A stretch of 14,717 nt of DNA, from positions 1 through 14,717 of the forward strand of contig JAZQUU010000015.1 in the NCBI GenBank assembly GCA_045631485.1, in the 5' to 3' direction. Each line of letters starts with the position of its first letter. Positions within the stretch are counted from its first letter, which is position 1. A program made the position numbers and the translations under genes. The notes beneath the pieces were generated by a model. The model saw nothing but the letters and a program-made list of their open reading frames with translations, made no database searches and had not been told where the DNA came from. Origin of the DNA: SIG452 sp045631485 (GTDB taxonomy: Bacteria > Bacillota > Clostridia > UMGS1840). Positions 1 through 6,981 of the stretch are shown one piece after another.

Positions 1-126
1 TATGCAAACTTCGTTTGCTCGATATATTTTTTCAGAAGGAGCAAGCCCCTTCCCTACAAAACTCGATATAATACAAATCTCGTGGAGATTTGTATCGCTG
101 ATGAATTCACTATATGAATTCATCAT
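1..126. repeat. Array of four intergenic palindromes, cut by window edge
   Basis: Four perfect or near-perfect hairpins follow one another with short spacers. Hairpin 1 is 4-9 with 13-18 (6 bp, loop TTC). Hairpin 2 is 35-39 with 48-52 (5 bp). Hairpin 3 is 71-81 with 85-95 (11 bp, loop GTG). Hairpin 4 is 99-109 with 115-125 (11 bp, loop CTATA). The 9-mer CTCGATATA occurs twice, at 18-26 and 62-70, just after hairpin 1 and just before hairpin 3. No protein-coding character is seen. The cluster lies downstream, on the minus strand, of a sigma-A-like promoter at 122-150, so it is probably leader DNA of a gene left of the window. It could instead be a dispersed multi-palindrome (MITE-like) repeat inserted there; one window cannot decide. 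Confidence 0.6.
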
Positions 127-150
127 ACCACACTTTTTAAAAAAATTCAA
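122..150 (-). promoter_or_regulatory. Sigma-A-like promoter for a gene left of the window
   Basis: Reading the minus strand, TTGAAT (150-145) is followed by a 17-base spacer and TATGAT (127-122). The 29-bp promoter matches the promoter of the GH127 gene at 24 of 29 positions, with identical hexamers. The 11-bp palindrome at 99-125 overlaps the -10 element. Transcription would start near 115 and run out of the window; no start codon for its gene is visible. Confidence 0.6.
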
Positions 151-221
151 GCGATTCCGCTATATGAAAGACTATTTTTTCATCTTCGGCAGATTTTGGT
201 GAAATGAAAAAGCATTTTTTC

Positions 222-254
222 AAAAAAAGAAGAGCAGTTCTCACTACTCTTCTT
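222..254 (-). terminator. Rho-independent terminator of the GH127 gene
   Basis: On the minus strand the stem AGAAGAGTAGT (253-243), loop GAGA and ACTGCTCTTCT (238-228, one G-T wobble) is followed directly by a run of T. It lies 14 bases beyond the GH127 stop codon and upstream of the next leftward promoter, so the GH127 gene is a single-gene transcript at this end. Confidence 0.85.
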
Positions 255-267
255 CTAAAATGGTATA

Positions 268-2037
268 TTATTTCACCATTGTCCAGACCAACAAGTCGGT
301 TGCTTCCCGATTGGCAAAGGCAAAATACGGAATCAATCTTGCGGTGAATTTTTTTCGCTCGGATGATTTCATCTGATACAACTTGTCCGACGAATTTCTT
401 CTCTCAGCATCTATATACAAAACAGGTGCGGGAATTCCTTCCTCCGTTTCGATACGGACAGTTCCGTGTTCCAAAAGGGTAATATCACGAAGATTTTCGC
501 CGTTATCCACGCCCTCCATACAATACACAATGGGGCCGCGCATCAGGGCGTATCTGCCTGCATTGTCCTGAACATGGGGATTTGCTTCCATAAAATGAAT
601 GTTCATAGGCAGATTGATTACAAGCTCGTCACCGTCTTTTACGGAGTAAACGGCAAAGCCGTTTTCGGTTTCGCCCTCATATTCTTCGCACCAGAACGGG
701 ATTCTGATATGAAGCTTTGCAGGGTCACCATGGTAAGTGTATTTTAACACGCCATCCAGGGGATAATTGGTTTCCAAACGAATGGTTGCGCCGTTTATCT
801 TGGTTTCTCCCGGAATAAACTGATTACAATAAATATCTTCTCCATCCACCGTATACGCATAACGGGGAATGGATGCCAACATTCTTAAAATATTGGGCGG
901 GCAGCAGGAGCATTCAAACACCTTGGCACGCTCGCAAGCCCCCTGGAAGGTGCTTCTCTGATATTTTTTCAAATCAAGCTCCAAAGGATTCATATAAAAG
1001 AATCTGTCCCCCTTTAAAGAAACCCCCGAAAGCAGATTATTAAAATACACTCTCTCAATCAAGTCGCCGTATTTGGAATCTGCCTCTATTTGTTGCATTT
1101 CTCCTGCAAATAATGCCATGGAAATTGCGGCACAGGTTTCGTTATAGGTATCCCCGTTGGGAAGGTCGTAATTATAGGAAAATTGCTCATCCACACGCTC
1201 CGAACCGACCCCACCGGTGATGCTCATTTTTTTAGTGGTAATATTTTCAAATAATCTGTCGCAAGCGGCTTTTAATTCTTTGTCACTATCAACCTTTGCA
1301 AGCATTGCCATAGCGGTGTAAAGATAGCCTGCACGAACAGAATGTCCCACCGCTTCCTTTAATTCTCTTACCGGGATATTATCCTGACCGTAGTTCACTC
1401 CCGGCTCTAAGGTTTCTCCACCTCTTTGATTTAGGAAAAACCGTGCAAGCTCAAGATGCTTTTCATTGCCCAGATAAGCATAAAGCTTTAACAGCGCAAG
1501 CTCAATTTCTTCGTGACCCGGCGTTTGGAATTTTGCAGTTTTTTCTTCCACAAAAGCACGGTAAATACAATCTGCATTTTTTAACATACAGTTTAAAAAC
1601 TTGTCTTTTCCCGTGGCTTTATGGTAAGCGATTGCCGCTTCGATTAAGTGACCGCTGCAATAAAGTTCGTGATCCCCCCGATTCTGATAAATCTCATCAG
1701 GCTTTACCGTTAAAAAGTAGGAATTAAAATAGCCGTCTTCCCTTTGGTTTTTGGCAATATCATCCACCATCTCGTCAACCAATGCTTCCAATTCGGGAGC
1801 AGGAGCTTTCATCAGAAGATAGGCTACGCCCTCAATCCATTTTGCCACATCGGAATCCCAAAAGATGTGCGGTTGATTGGGATCTCCCTCTTTCCAGGTG
1901 CATTTTAGAGCATCAAAACGACCCGTTTCCTTAAAACGGTCATACACACTTTTTACCACCTGATTGCGGTTTAATTCTTCATAAAATTTCCAAAATCCGT
2001 CTTTTATTGCAGTCTTCTCAAAGCCTAAATTCTCCAT
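268..2037 (-). CDS. GH127 family glycoside hydrolase (beta-L-arabinofuranosidase type)
   Basis: The 589-residue protein matches the glycoside hydrolase family 127 (DUF1680) pattern over its whole length: an (alpha/alpha)6-barrel followed by beta domains. Family members such as bifidobacterial HypBA1 remove beta-linked L-arabinofuranose with a cysteine nucleophile held by a zinc site. The expected residues are visible: Glu300 and Cys302 (NETCA), the paired Cys378-Cys379 (CSCCPPN; first Cys the likely nucleophile) and Glu284, sixteen residues before Glu300 as in HypBA1 (Glu322/Glu338). There is no signal peptide, so it should act in the cytoplasm on imported oligosaccharides. The ATG is preceded by AAGGAGT at a spacing of about six bases, and a promoter lies at 2102-2130. 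No transporter or regulator gene accompanies it. Other GH127 members have different specificities, so the substrate is inferred, not shown. Confidence 0.9.
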   Translation of the reverse strand: MENLGFEKTAIKDGFWKFYEELNRNQVVKSVYDRFKETGRFDALKCTWKEGDPNQPHIFWDSDVAKWIEGVAYLLMKAPAPELEALVDEMVDDIAKNQREDGYFNSYFLTVKPDEIYQNRGDHELYCSGHLIEAAIAYHKATGKDKFLNCMLKNADCIYRAFVEEKTAKFQTPGHEEIELALLKLYAYLGNEKHLELARFFLNQRGGETLEPGVNYGQDNIPVRELKEAVGHSVRAGYLYTAMAMLAKVDSDKELKAACDRLFENITTKKMSITGGVGSERVDEQFSYNYDLPNGDTYNETCAAISMALFAGEMQQIEADSKYGDLIERVYFNNLLSGVSLKGDRFFYMNPLELDLKKYQRSTFQGACERAKVFECSCCPPNILRMLASIPRYAYTVDGEDIYCNQFIPGETKINGATIRLETNYPLDGVLKYTYHGDPAKLHIRIPFWCEEYEGETENGFAVYSVKDGDELVINLPMNIHFMEANPHVQDNAGRYALMRGPIVYCMEGVDNGENLRDITLLEHGTVRIETEEGIPAPVLYIDAERRNSSDKLYQMKSSERKKFTARLIPYFAFANREATDLLVWTMVK

Positions 2038-2065
2038 CAGTTACTCCTTTGGTCATCATTCACTT

Positions 2066-2102
2066 TTTTCTAAAAAAGGATCTGTTATCCTTTTTTAGAA
2101 AA
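2066..2102. repeat. 37-bp perfect palindrome over GH127 promoter/start site
   Basis: Bases 2066-2081 are the exact reverse complement of 2087-2102 (16 bp), with the 5-base centre CTGTT. Its right end is the last base of the -10 element (2102) and it spans the predicted transcription start of the GH127 gene near 2095. Since transcription would begin inside one arm, a DNA-level role (operator) is as likely as an RNA hairpin. It also lies 72-108 bases past the stop of the RCC1-lipase gene and could act as a weak terminator for it, although its T-run is inside the stem and does not follow it. Confidence 0.7.
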
Positions 2103-2130
2103 TCATAGCACACAATTTTGAAAAATTCAA
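2102..2130 (-). promoter_or_regulatory. Promoter of the GH127 gene
   Basis: On the minus strand TTGAAT (2130-2125), a 17-base spacer and TATGAT (2107-2102) form a sigma-A promoter, with TGC ahead of the -10 as in extended -10 promoters. The predicted start near 2095 gives a leader of about 58 bases to the ATG at 2037. The 37-bp palindrome at 2066-2102 touches the -10. Confidence 0.7.
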
Positions 2131-2173
2131 GTAGTTTTCGCACTATTTAATCTTCTCTACTTCAAATAGCACA

Positions 2174-5100
2174 CTACTGTACCGTCATAATATGCACCGA
2201 ACTCTTCAGTGCAAACGGACTTAAATTATCCCACAAAAATACATTGATATATCCCGGCGTTTCTTCCCAACTCGAAACATCAAAAGTTTCGTTTATTTCA
2301 AAAAATCCGTCTTCTTCTGAGGACACATCCTTTCCTTTTATGTGAAGCAGTTTTCCTTCCTTTGAATATACCGCCACATAACATTTCCCCTCAATGTCTT
2401 TTCTTACAGAAACATCGCCTGTTATTGTCAAAATACCATCTATCACCTGCGGCAATTCAATATGTTTTATTTTTGCTGTACTCTGCGAAAATTTTGCAAT
2501 AATTTCCATCGTTTGTGATATTATAAAATTATATTTTGTATCAGTTGATAACAACTCGCCGTTTTCGTTATACCAGCCGATAAACTCTGCATCAAAATAC
2601 GGCTCTGCTTCTAATGTTACTAAATCGCCTTTTGTAGCAAGATTCACACCATCAGCATACCCGTCACCCTCAACAATTACATTCACGTTGAGATTTTGCA
2701 GTTCACCATCTCCAAATAAATAATCATTGTATCCAACAACAGTTTCTGTTTCACCGTTTGTCATTGTCAGATTATATGCTTCTCCCCCCTGATTGTATGG
2801 CAATTTCCCTGACAGCGTTGTGCCTGATGTAACAGGAATATCACTGTAATTTATCTTGTATGATTCCACGGTGTTATCCGAATATCCGCTTATTGAATAA
2901 TTGACCTCACCATCACTCCGAGCTTCAAATTCGATTGTGTAATCACCTATGTCTTCTCCGTCCTCAAGATAAATTTCGGCACAATCGCCTGTCACATCTA
3001 TCGGTAGGCTTTCTGCTGTCACTTCACCGTCCGAAATGCCTGCAACCAATTCTCCCGCCTGATTATAAACATTTAAATTAAAAATGTTTGTTATTGTTAC
3101 TTTTTTGTAATTTGACGGCCCGTATATATCTTTTTGATTATCATACCCATACAGCCATGCTATGTAATATTCGGGATAGTGAGCTTCAAATGTTCCTCCG
3201 TATGCATTTAAAGAAAGCAACAAATCCGAGCTCTGCAACAGACCTACGGCTTTTAAAATTTCTTTACCCGCAGTTTTAAAATCACGTATGCCGTTTATAT
3301 ACATCAGTATTACAACAGATGTAAATATTTCTTCCCCTACAAGGTTTGAAATTGCCAGGTTTTTGAATCTGGTTTCGTTAGCAAATGCACGGGCAGCAGG
3401 CATATACATATGATTTTTGTATCTCTCAGACACAAACTTGGGCAAATCTTTGTAATACATCATCCCTTCCGCAAGATCCATAAACAGATTTTCGTATTTG
3501 CTCTTATACTCTGAAGGAGTTTTTGCCATAGAAGCCAATGCATCAATCGCCTTTTTGGCAGCAGTGGTCTGGTCTTTTTCTATGGAATAATCCATACCGG
3601 TAAATTCTTTAAATTTTTTCTCGTGTGCTTTATCAAGTTTTTTTGATGAATTTATATTTTTTACCATAAGAGTTTTTCCGTACTTTCCGTAACCCCATTT
3701 TTCAGGTGCAACATTAGGAACAATGTCGTATGGTAAAACAAAGTTATAAATGTTATTATGCATCGCATTATTTGCATTATGCTTAGCAGTTACTACACCA
3801 TTGGGCGTTGCAAAGGTATATACATACAAGTCCTCACGGTGGATAGGTACTTTTTCATTTATTTTTCCTGCTACGAGATTCGCAACAGCCGCACCTCTTG
3901 AATATCCTGTTATCCAGATTTTTGTTCTATTGCCTTTTAATCCTTTATCCGATCTATAGTTTACTAAATTCCTGTAAACTTCATCTGCCGCCGTATTAAA
4001 GCCGGTGTGTTTCGTTCCGTCCCCAACATGAAAATTACTTCTCCATTCGGCACCGTAGCCTCCACCACGTACCACAACTGCAATAAGATTTGTTCCGTCA
4101 TATATTTTTTTGCTCGCAAATGAATACGCAACCTTATCGGAATTATCCGAAAGATGCTTCTCATAATTGTACTGTTCAATGCTGTCCTCATCAAACCCCA
4201 GTTCCTTGTACACCTCTTTTATATTCTCCATTTTTTCATCGGCAGAACACTCATCAAACTCCGGTTCTTTGTCCAGTTCTTGTATATTCCTCATCTTTTC
4301 ATCACATCTGCATTTTGTCCAGCTTGAAAGTTCCAACGCAAGAGATGCCTTTGCTAAATCATGGTTATATGTATATCCGTCATTTTCGACAAAATAGTAA
4401 TCTGAATAAAAAAAAGTTAAATCCTTGTTATCCGCTAATAAATCACTCCTGTATTTTGCTGTCACTTCTTTTTCAAAAATATCTGCAACTTTTACAGGTA
4501 TTGCACTATGCCCTGAACCAGGTCCATTTCCAAGAGCCCCCTCTTGATCAAGCCCCCATGTCCACATTTCTCCGTTTTCTTTTAAGACTATTGTGTGTGA
4601 TTGTCCTGATGACACCTGTTTAACCCCGGATATTCCTACTATTACAGGCTCATAATGAGTTTTTTCCGTTCCGTCTCCAAGCTGTCCTTCGTGATTGTAG
4701 CCCCAAGCCCACACAGTGCCACTCTCTGTCAAAGCTATTGTTTGCCTACCTCCGGCAGATATTTGTTTAACTCCTGATATATTTACTTTTACCGGGGCTG
4801 CACGGTCAATATTTGTTCCGTCTCCAAGCCTTCCGTAATCATTATTCCCCCACGCCCAAACCTCACCGTTTTCTTTAAGAGCTACTGTATGATGCCCACC
4901 TGCCGATACTTGTTTAACTCCTGATATATTCACTTTTACTGGGGTTACACGGTGAGTTTTTGTTCCGTCGCCAAGTTGTCCGTCGCCATTAGCACCCCAC
5001 GCCCACACCTCGCCGTTTTCTTTAAGAAGCACAGTAAAATTAAGCCCTGCTGATACTTGTTTAACATCTGTTATGCCTACTTTTACAGGTGTTAAGCAAG

Positions 5101-5611
5101 CCTCTGTTGTTGCGTGACCATTTTCGTTTCTTTTCCATTTTTGCCCCCATGTCCACACTTCGCCGTTTTCTTTTAGGGCTACAGTGTGTCTGCCTCCTGC
5201 GGATATTTGTTTAACTCCCGATATATTTACTTTTACAGGCAATGACCGGGATGTGTCTGTTCCGTTGCCAAGTTGCCCGTATTCATTATTGCCCCACGTC
5301 CACACCTCGCCGTTTTCTTTTAGGGCTACAGTATGACTTTGTATGAAACCTCCTGCAGATATTTGTTTGACCCCAGTTATTTTTGATTTTACGGGCACAT
5401 GTATATAGTCTTCCGTTCCATCTCCAAGTTGTCCGTCGCCATTAGAACCCCACGCCCACACCTCGCCGTTTTCTCTCAATGCTACTGTATGTAAATATCC
5501 TGCTGAAATCGCAGTTGCTTTAAAAGCATCTGTTGTACCTGCCAACACAGCAGACGGAAACAAAGAACTAATTATAGCAACCGCCAAAATGATACTTACA
5601 ATTTTTTTCAT
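2174..5611 (-). CDS. Secreted RCC1-repeat protein with class-3 lipase-like domain
   Basis: This is a large secreted protein of 1145 residues. Residues 1-24 are a classic Sec signal peptide ending SAVLA. Seven RCC1 repeats follow (about 35-378, pattern SAG.HTVALKENGEVWAWG...GQLGDGT), predicting a seven-bladed propeller. The third repeat is degenerate. From about 390 to 820 there is an alpha/beta-hydrolase region like class-3 lipases: GYSRG with Ser571, YDIVP with Asp629 and AHYPEYY with His811 form a plausible triad. A bacterial-repeat-like module (about 975-1045, ending FIGWYNENG) and a C-terminal Ig-like segment finish it; no LPXTG anchor is seen. An upstream TTG in frame would add 22 residues but overlaps the promoter. 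The ATG chosen has GAGG eight bases upstream and begins the signal peptide. Substrate and partner are unknown; calling it a lipase is inference. Confidence 0.8.
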   Translation of the reverse strand: MKKIVSIILAVAIISSLFPSAVLAGTTDAFKATAISAGYLHTVALRENGEVWAWGSNGDGQLGDGTEDYIHVPVKSKITGVKQISAGGFIQSHTVALKENGEVWTWGNNEYGQLGNGTDTSRSLPVKVNISGVKQISAGGRHTVALKENGEVWTWGQKWKRNENGHATTEACLTPVKVGITDVKQVSAGLNFTVLLKENGEVWAWGANGDGQLGDGTKTHRVTPVKVNISGVKQVSAGGHHTVALKENGEVWAWGNNDYGRLGDGTNIDRAAPVKVNISGVKQISAGGRQTIALTESGTVWAWGYNHEGQLGDGTEKTHYEPVIVGISGVKQVSSGQSHTIVLKENGEMWTWGLDQEGALGNGPGSGHSAIPVKVADIFEKEVTAKYRSDLLADNKDLTFFYSDYYFVENDGYTYNHDLAKASLALELSSWTKCRCDEKMRNIQELDKEPEFDECSADEKMENIKEVYKELGFDEDSIEQYNYEKHLSDNSDKVAYSFASKKIYDGTNLIAVVVRGGGYGAEWRSNFHVGDGTKHTGFNTAADEVYRNLVNYRSDKGLKGNRTKIWITGYSRGAAVANLVAGKINEKVPIHREDLYVYTFATPNGVVTAKHNANNAMHNNIYNFVLPYDIVPNVAPEKWGYGKYGKTLMVKNINSSKKLDKAHEKKFKEFTGMDYSIEKDQTTAAKKAIDALASMAKTPSEYKSKYENLFMDLAEGMMYYKDLPKFVSERYKNHMYMPAARAFANETRFKNLAISNLVGEEIFTSVVILMYINGIRDFKTAGKEILKAVGLLQSSDLLLSLNAYGGTFEAHYPEYYIAWLYGYDNQKDIYGPSNYKKVTITNIFNLNVYNQAGELVAGISDGEVTAESLPIDVTGDCAEIYLEDGEDIGDYTIEFEARSDGEVNYSISGYSDNTVESYKINYSDIPVTSGTTLSGKLPYNQGGEAYNLTMTNGETETVVGYNDYLFGDGELQNLNVNVIVEGDGYADGVNLATKGDLVTLEAEPYFDAEFIGWYNENGELLSTDTKYNFIISQTMEIIAKFSQSTAKIKHIELPQVIDGILTITGDVSVRKDIEGKCYVAVYSKEGKLLHIKGKDVSSEEDGFFEINETFDVSSWEETPGYINVFLWDNLSPFALKSSVHIMTVQ
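4187..4312 (-). repeat. 63-bp tandem duplication inside the RCC1-lipase gene
   Basis: Bases 4187-4249 and 4250-4312 are adjacent, diverged copies of one 63-bp unit. They encode DEKMRNIQELDKEPEFDE and DEKMENIKEVYKELGFDE, charged and probably helical, in the linker between the RCC1 propeller and the catalytic-like region. The copies are in frame (21 residues each). Confidence 0.8.
4478..5509 (-). repeat. Seven RCC1 repeats, near-identical at DNA level in parts
   Basis: Seven units of about 147-156 bp encode the propeller blades. Short segments are almost unchanged between units at nucleotide level, for example the stretch coding for KENGEVWAWG (plus-strand CCTCGCCGTTTTCTTT recurs). This suggests recent amplification or homogenisation by recombination. 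In the third unit (about 5060-5209) the usual GQLGDGT part is replaced by a segment with QKWKRNENG. Confidence 0.85.
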
Positions 5612-5648
5612 ATTTCTAACCTCGCAAATTAAAAAATAATACCTTTTA

Positions 5649-5677
5649 ATTATACCGAAAGTAAAAGGTTTTTTCAA
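5649..5677 (-). promoter_or_regulatory. Promoter of the RCC1-lipase gene
   Basis: On the minus strand TTGAAA (5677-5672), a 17-base spacer and a perfect TATAAT (5654-5649) predict a start near 5642, about 30 bases before the ATG at 5611. An inverted repeat, ACCTTTTA (5669-5662) and TAAAAGGT (5648-5641), brackets the -10 and could be an operator. The promoter overlaps the in-frame upstream TTG, which argues against the longer open frame. Confidence 0.8.
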
Positions 5678-5735
5678 TACATTTTTAAAAAAAAATCAAA
5701 CTAACCTCGTTTACGTAGTAAGTCCGAGTTTTTGT

Positions 5736-6842
5736 TCATTTCATTTCCTCTGCTTTAGCAAGCATCCTTTCAACAGAAATGCCGTATCCTCTGGTGGAAT
5801 CATTGACCAAAACGTGGGTAACGGCACCGATAATTTTTCCGTTTTGCAAAATAGGGCTGCCGCTCATTCCCTGCACAATACCGCCGGTTTGGGAAAGTAA
5901 GTCCTCGTCTGTGATGCGAATAATAAAATCACGATTCCCTTTTCCTTCTAAAATTTTCACAATTTCAATTTCATATTCGCAGGTTCCTGTCTCTGACACG
6001 GTGGATAAAATCGTGGCTTTCCCCAACTTTACCTCTCGCTTTGATGCGGCAAAAACAGCCTCCCGTTGGATAAAGGCTTCATTTTCAAGTGTCCCCGAAA
6101 GTCCCGTTTGGGTATTTTGGGAAATAATGCCGACGGGAATATCGGAAAGTACCCCGATTAACTCCCCTGCACGACCTTTTTCGGCTTTTTTGGCACCTTT
6201 GATTTCCACCAGCTCTACCTGACCTTTTCTGACAGAATAGGTTTTCTCGGTATCCGAATCATTGAGGGGATGTCCTAACGCCGCAAACTGCTTTTTATCC
6301 TCCGTAAAAAAGGTGACGGTGCCGATTCCTGCCGCACTGTCCCGAAGCCACATTCCGAAAACAAGCTGATTTGCCTGATTCCTTTGGGGTGTGATATCCA
6401 AAAGCAGAGGCTTATCCTCCCGAAGAATGGTTAAGGTGACGGTGTTTTCTCCGATACTGTGAAGAATTTCTTCAAAATGACGGGTATTTTGCAGAGAAAC
6501 CTGGTTTACTTTTATAATAATGTCTCCGATTTTTACGCCTGCTTTTTGTGCCGGCAGGTTCCCCGATTCCACGCCGACTACCATTACTCCCTTGGTTTTA
6601 AACCGCATCCCAACCGCCTGCCCCGACGGAATCAGTTTGCAGTTTATTTCACTTTTTGAAACGGGAATTTCCGGATTGGAAAATCCGTTTGCAGTTGCAA
6701 AAACCGTGCAGGCAATCGCCAGCATCCCCAAGGTGTATCGCCAAACTTTTATTTTTTTATTTATTTCTTTTGCTTCTTTTGCTTTTTTTATTTCTTTTGT
6801 TTCTTTTGTTTCTTTTTTTCGTTTTAAATTTTTAAAAAACAC
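5736..6842 (-). CDS. spoIVB: SpoIVB-type sporulation serine protease (S55)
   Basis: SpoIVB is made in the forespore, crosses into the space between the two membranes and starts pro-sigma-K processing by cleaving SpoIVFA. The 368-residue protein has a 33-residue cytosolic lysine/glutamate-rich tail, one membrane segment (about 34-53), a PDZ domain (about 75-150) and an S55 peptidase domain (about 160-368). Triad residues match B. subtilis by motif and spacing: His191 (ALGHP), Asp312 (ITDEDL) and Ser327 (GMSGSP), the last two 15 apart as in Asp363/Ser378. The start is GTG, preceded by AAGGATG about ten bases upstream; an overlapping ATG meets TGA at once. It lies downstream of dusB but beyond that gene's terminator, so it should have its own promoter; none could be assigned with confidence. 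No recN or spo0A flanks it, unlike the usual order. Confidence 0.92.
   Translation of the reverse strand: MFFKNLKRKKETKETKEIKKAKEAKEINKKIKVWRYTLGMLAIACTVFATANGFSNPEIPVSKSEINCKLIPSGQAVGMRFKTKGVMVVGVESGNLPAQKAGVKIGDIIIKVNQVSLQNTRHFEEILHSIGENTVTLTILREDKPLLLDITPQRNQANQLVFGMWLRDSAAGIGTVTFFTEDKKQFAALGHPLNDSDTEKTYSVRKGQVELVEIKGAKKAEKGRAGELIGVLSDIPVGIISQNTQTGLSGTLENEAFIQREAVFAASKREVKLGKATILSTVSETGTCEYEIEIVKILEGKGNRDFIIRITDEDLLSQTGGIVQGMSGSPILQNGKIIGAVTHVLVNDSTRGYGISVERMLAKAEEMK
6764..6817 (-). repeat. Six 9-bp tandem units coding the SpoIVB N-terminal tail
   Basis: Six in-phase 9-base units (plus-strand form TTTCTTTTG with variants) encode six triplets KET, KET, KEI, KKA, KEA, KEI at residues 10-27. 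Because the unit is three codons, gain or loss of a unit would change tail length without shifting the frame. Confidence 0.75.
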
Positions 6843-6933
6843 GAAACTTTCACATCCTTATTTTTTGTTTTTCTTCTTTAGTTTGGCTTTTTGCAAACAG
6901 AAAAACAGATGCAAATTTCGGCTTTTTTGCATA

Positions 6934-6966
6934 AAAAAACTGACAGTAAAACACTGTCAGTTTTTT
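6934..6966 (-). terminator. Strong terminator after dusB
   Basis: Bases 6934-6947 are the exact reverse complement of 6953-6966: a 14-bp stem with core CTGACAGT and a 5-base loop, flanked by A and T runs so it could work both ways. It starts 15 bases beyond the dusB stop and separates the valS-dusB transcript from spoIVB. Confidence 0.88.
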
Positions 6967-6981
6967 CCATTTTTTATACAT

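Noticed and set aside
2..202. 66-codon plus-strand open frame at the left edge
   Set aside because: It runs through the hairpin cluster and the leftward promoter, has no SD and an AT-driven Phe-rich composition.
4090..4623. 177-codon plus-strand open frame
   Set aside because: It is antisense to the RCC1-lipase gene, has no SD, promoter or recognisable motif, and its composition reflects the opposite strand.
5612..5677. 22-residue N-terminal extension of the RCC1-lipase protein from TTG
   Set aside because: It overlaps the TTGAAA/TATAAT promoter, lacks an SD, and would bury the signal peptide inside the protein.
5690..5735. Terminator after spoIVB
   Set aside because: Only a short bulged stem (AAC-TCG with CGAGTT) can be drawn, and on the spoIVB strand the T-run is not adjacent to it.
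6843..6933. Forespore (sigma-F or sigma-G) promoter ahead of spoIVB
   Set aside because: CAAACTA resembles a sigma-G -10 box, but the nearest -35-like element is about 22 bases away, which is too far.
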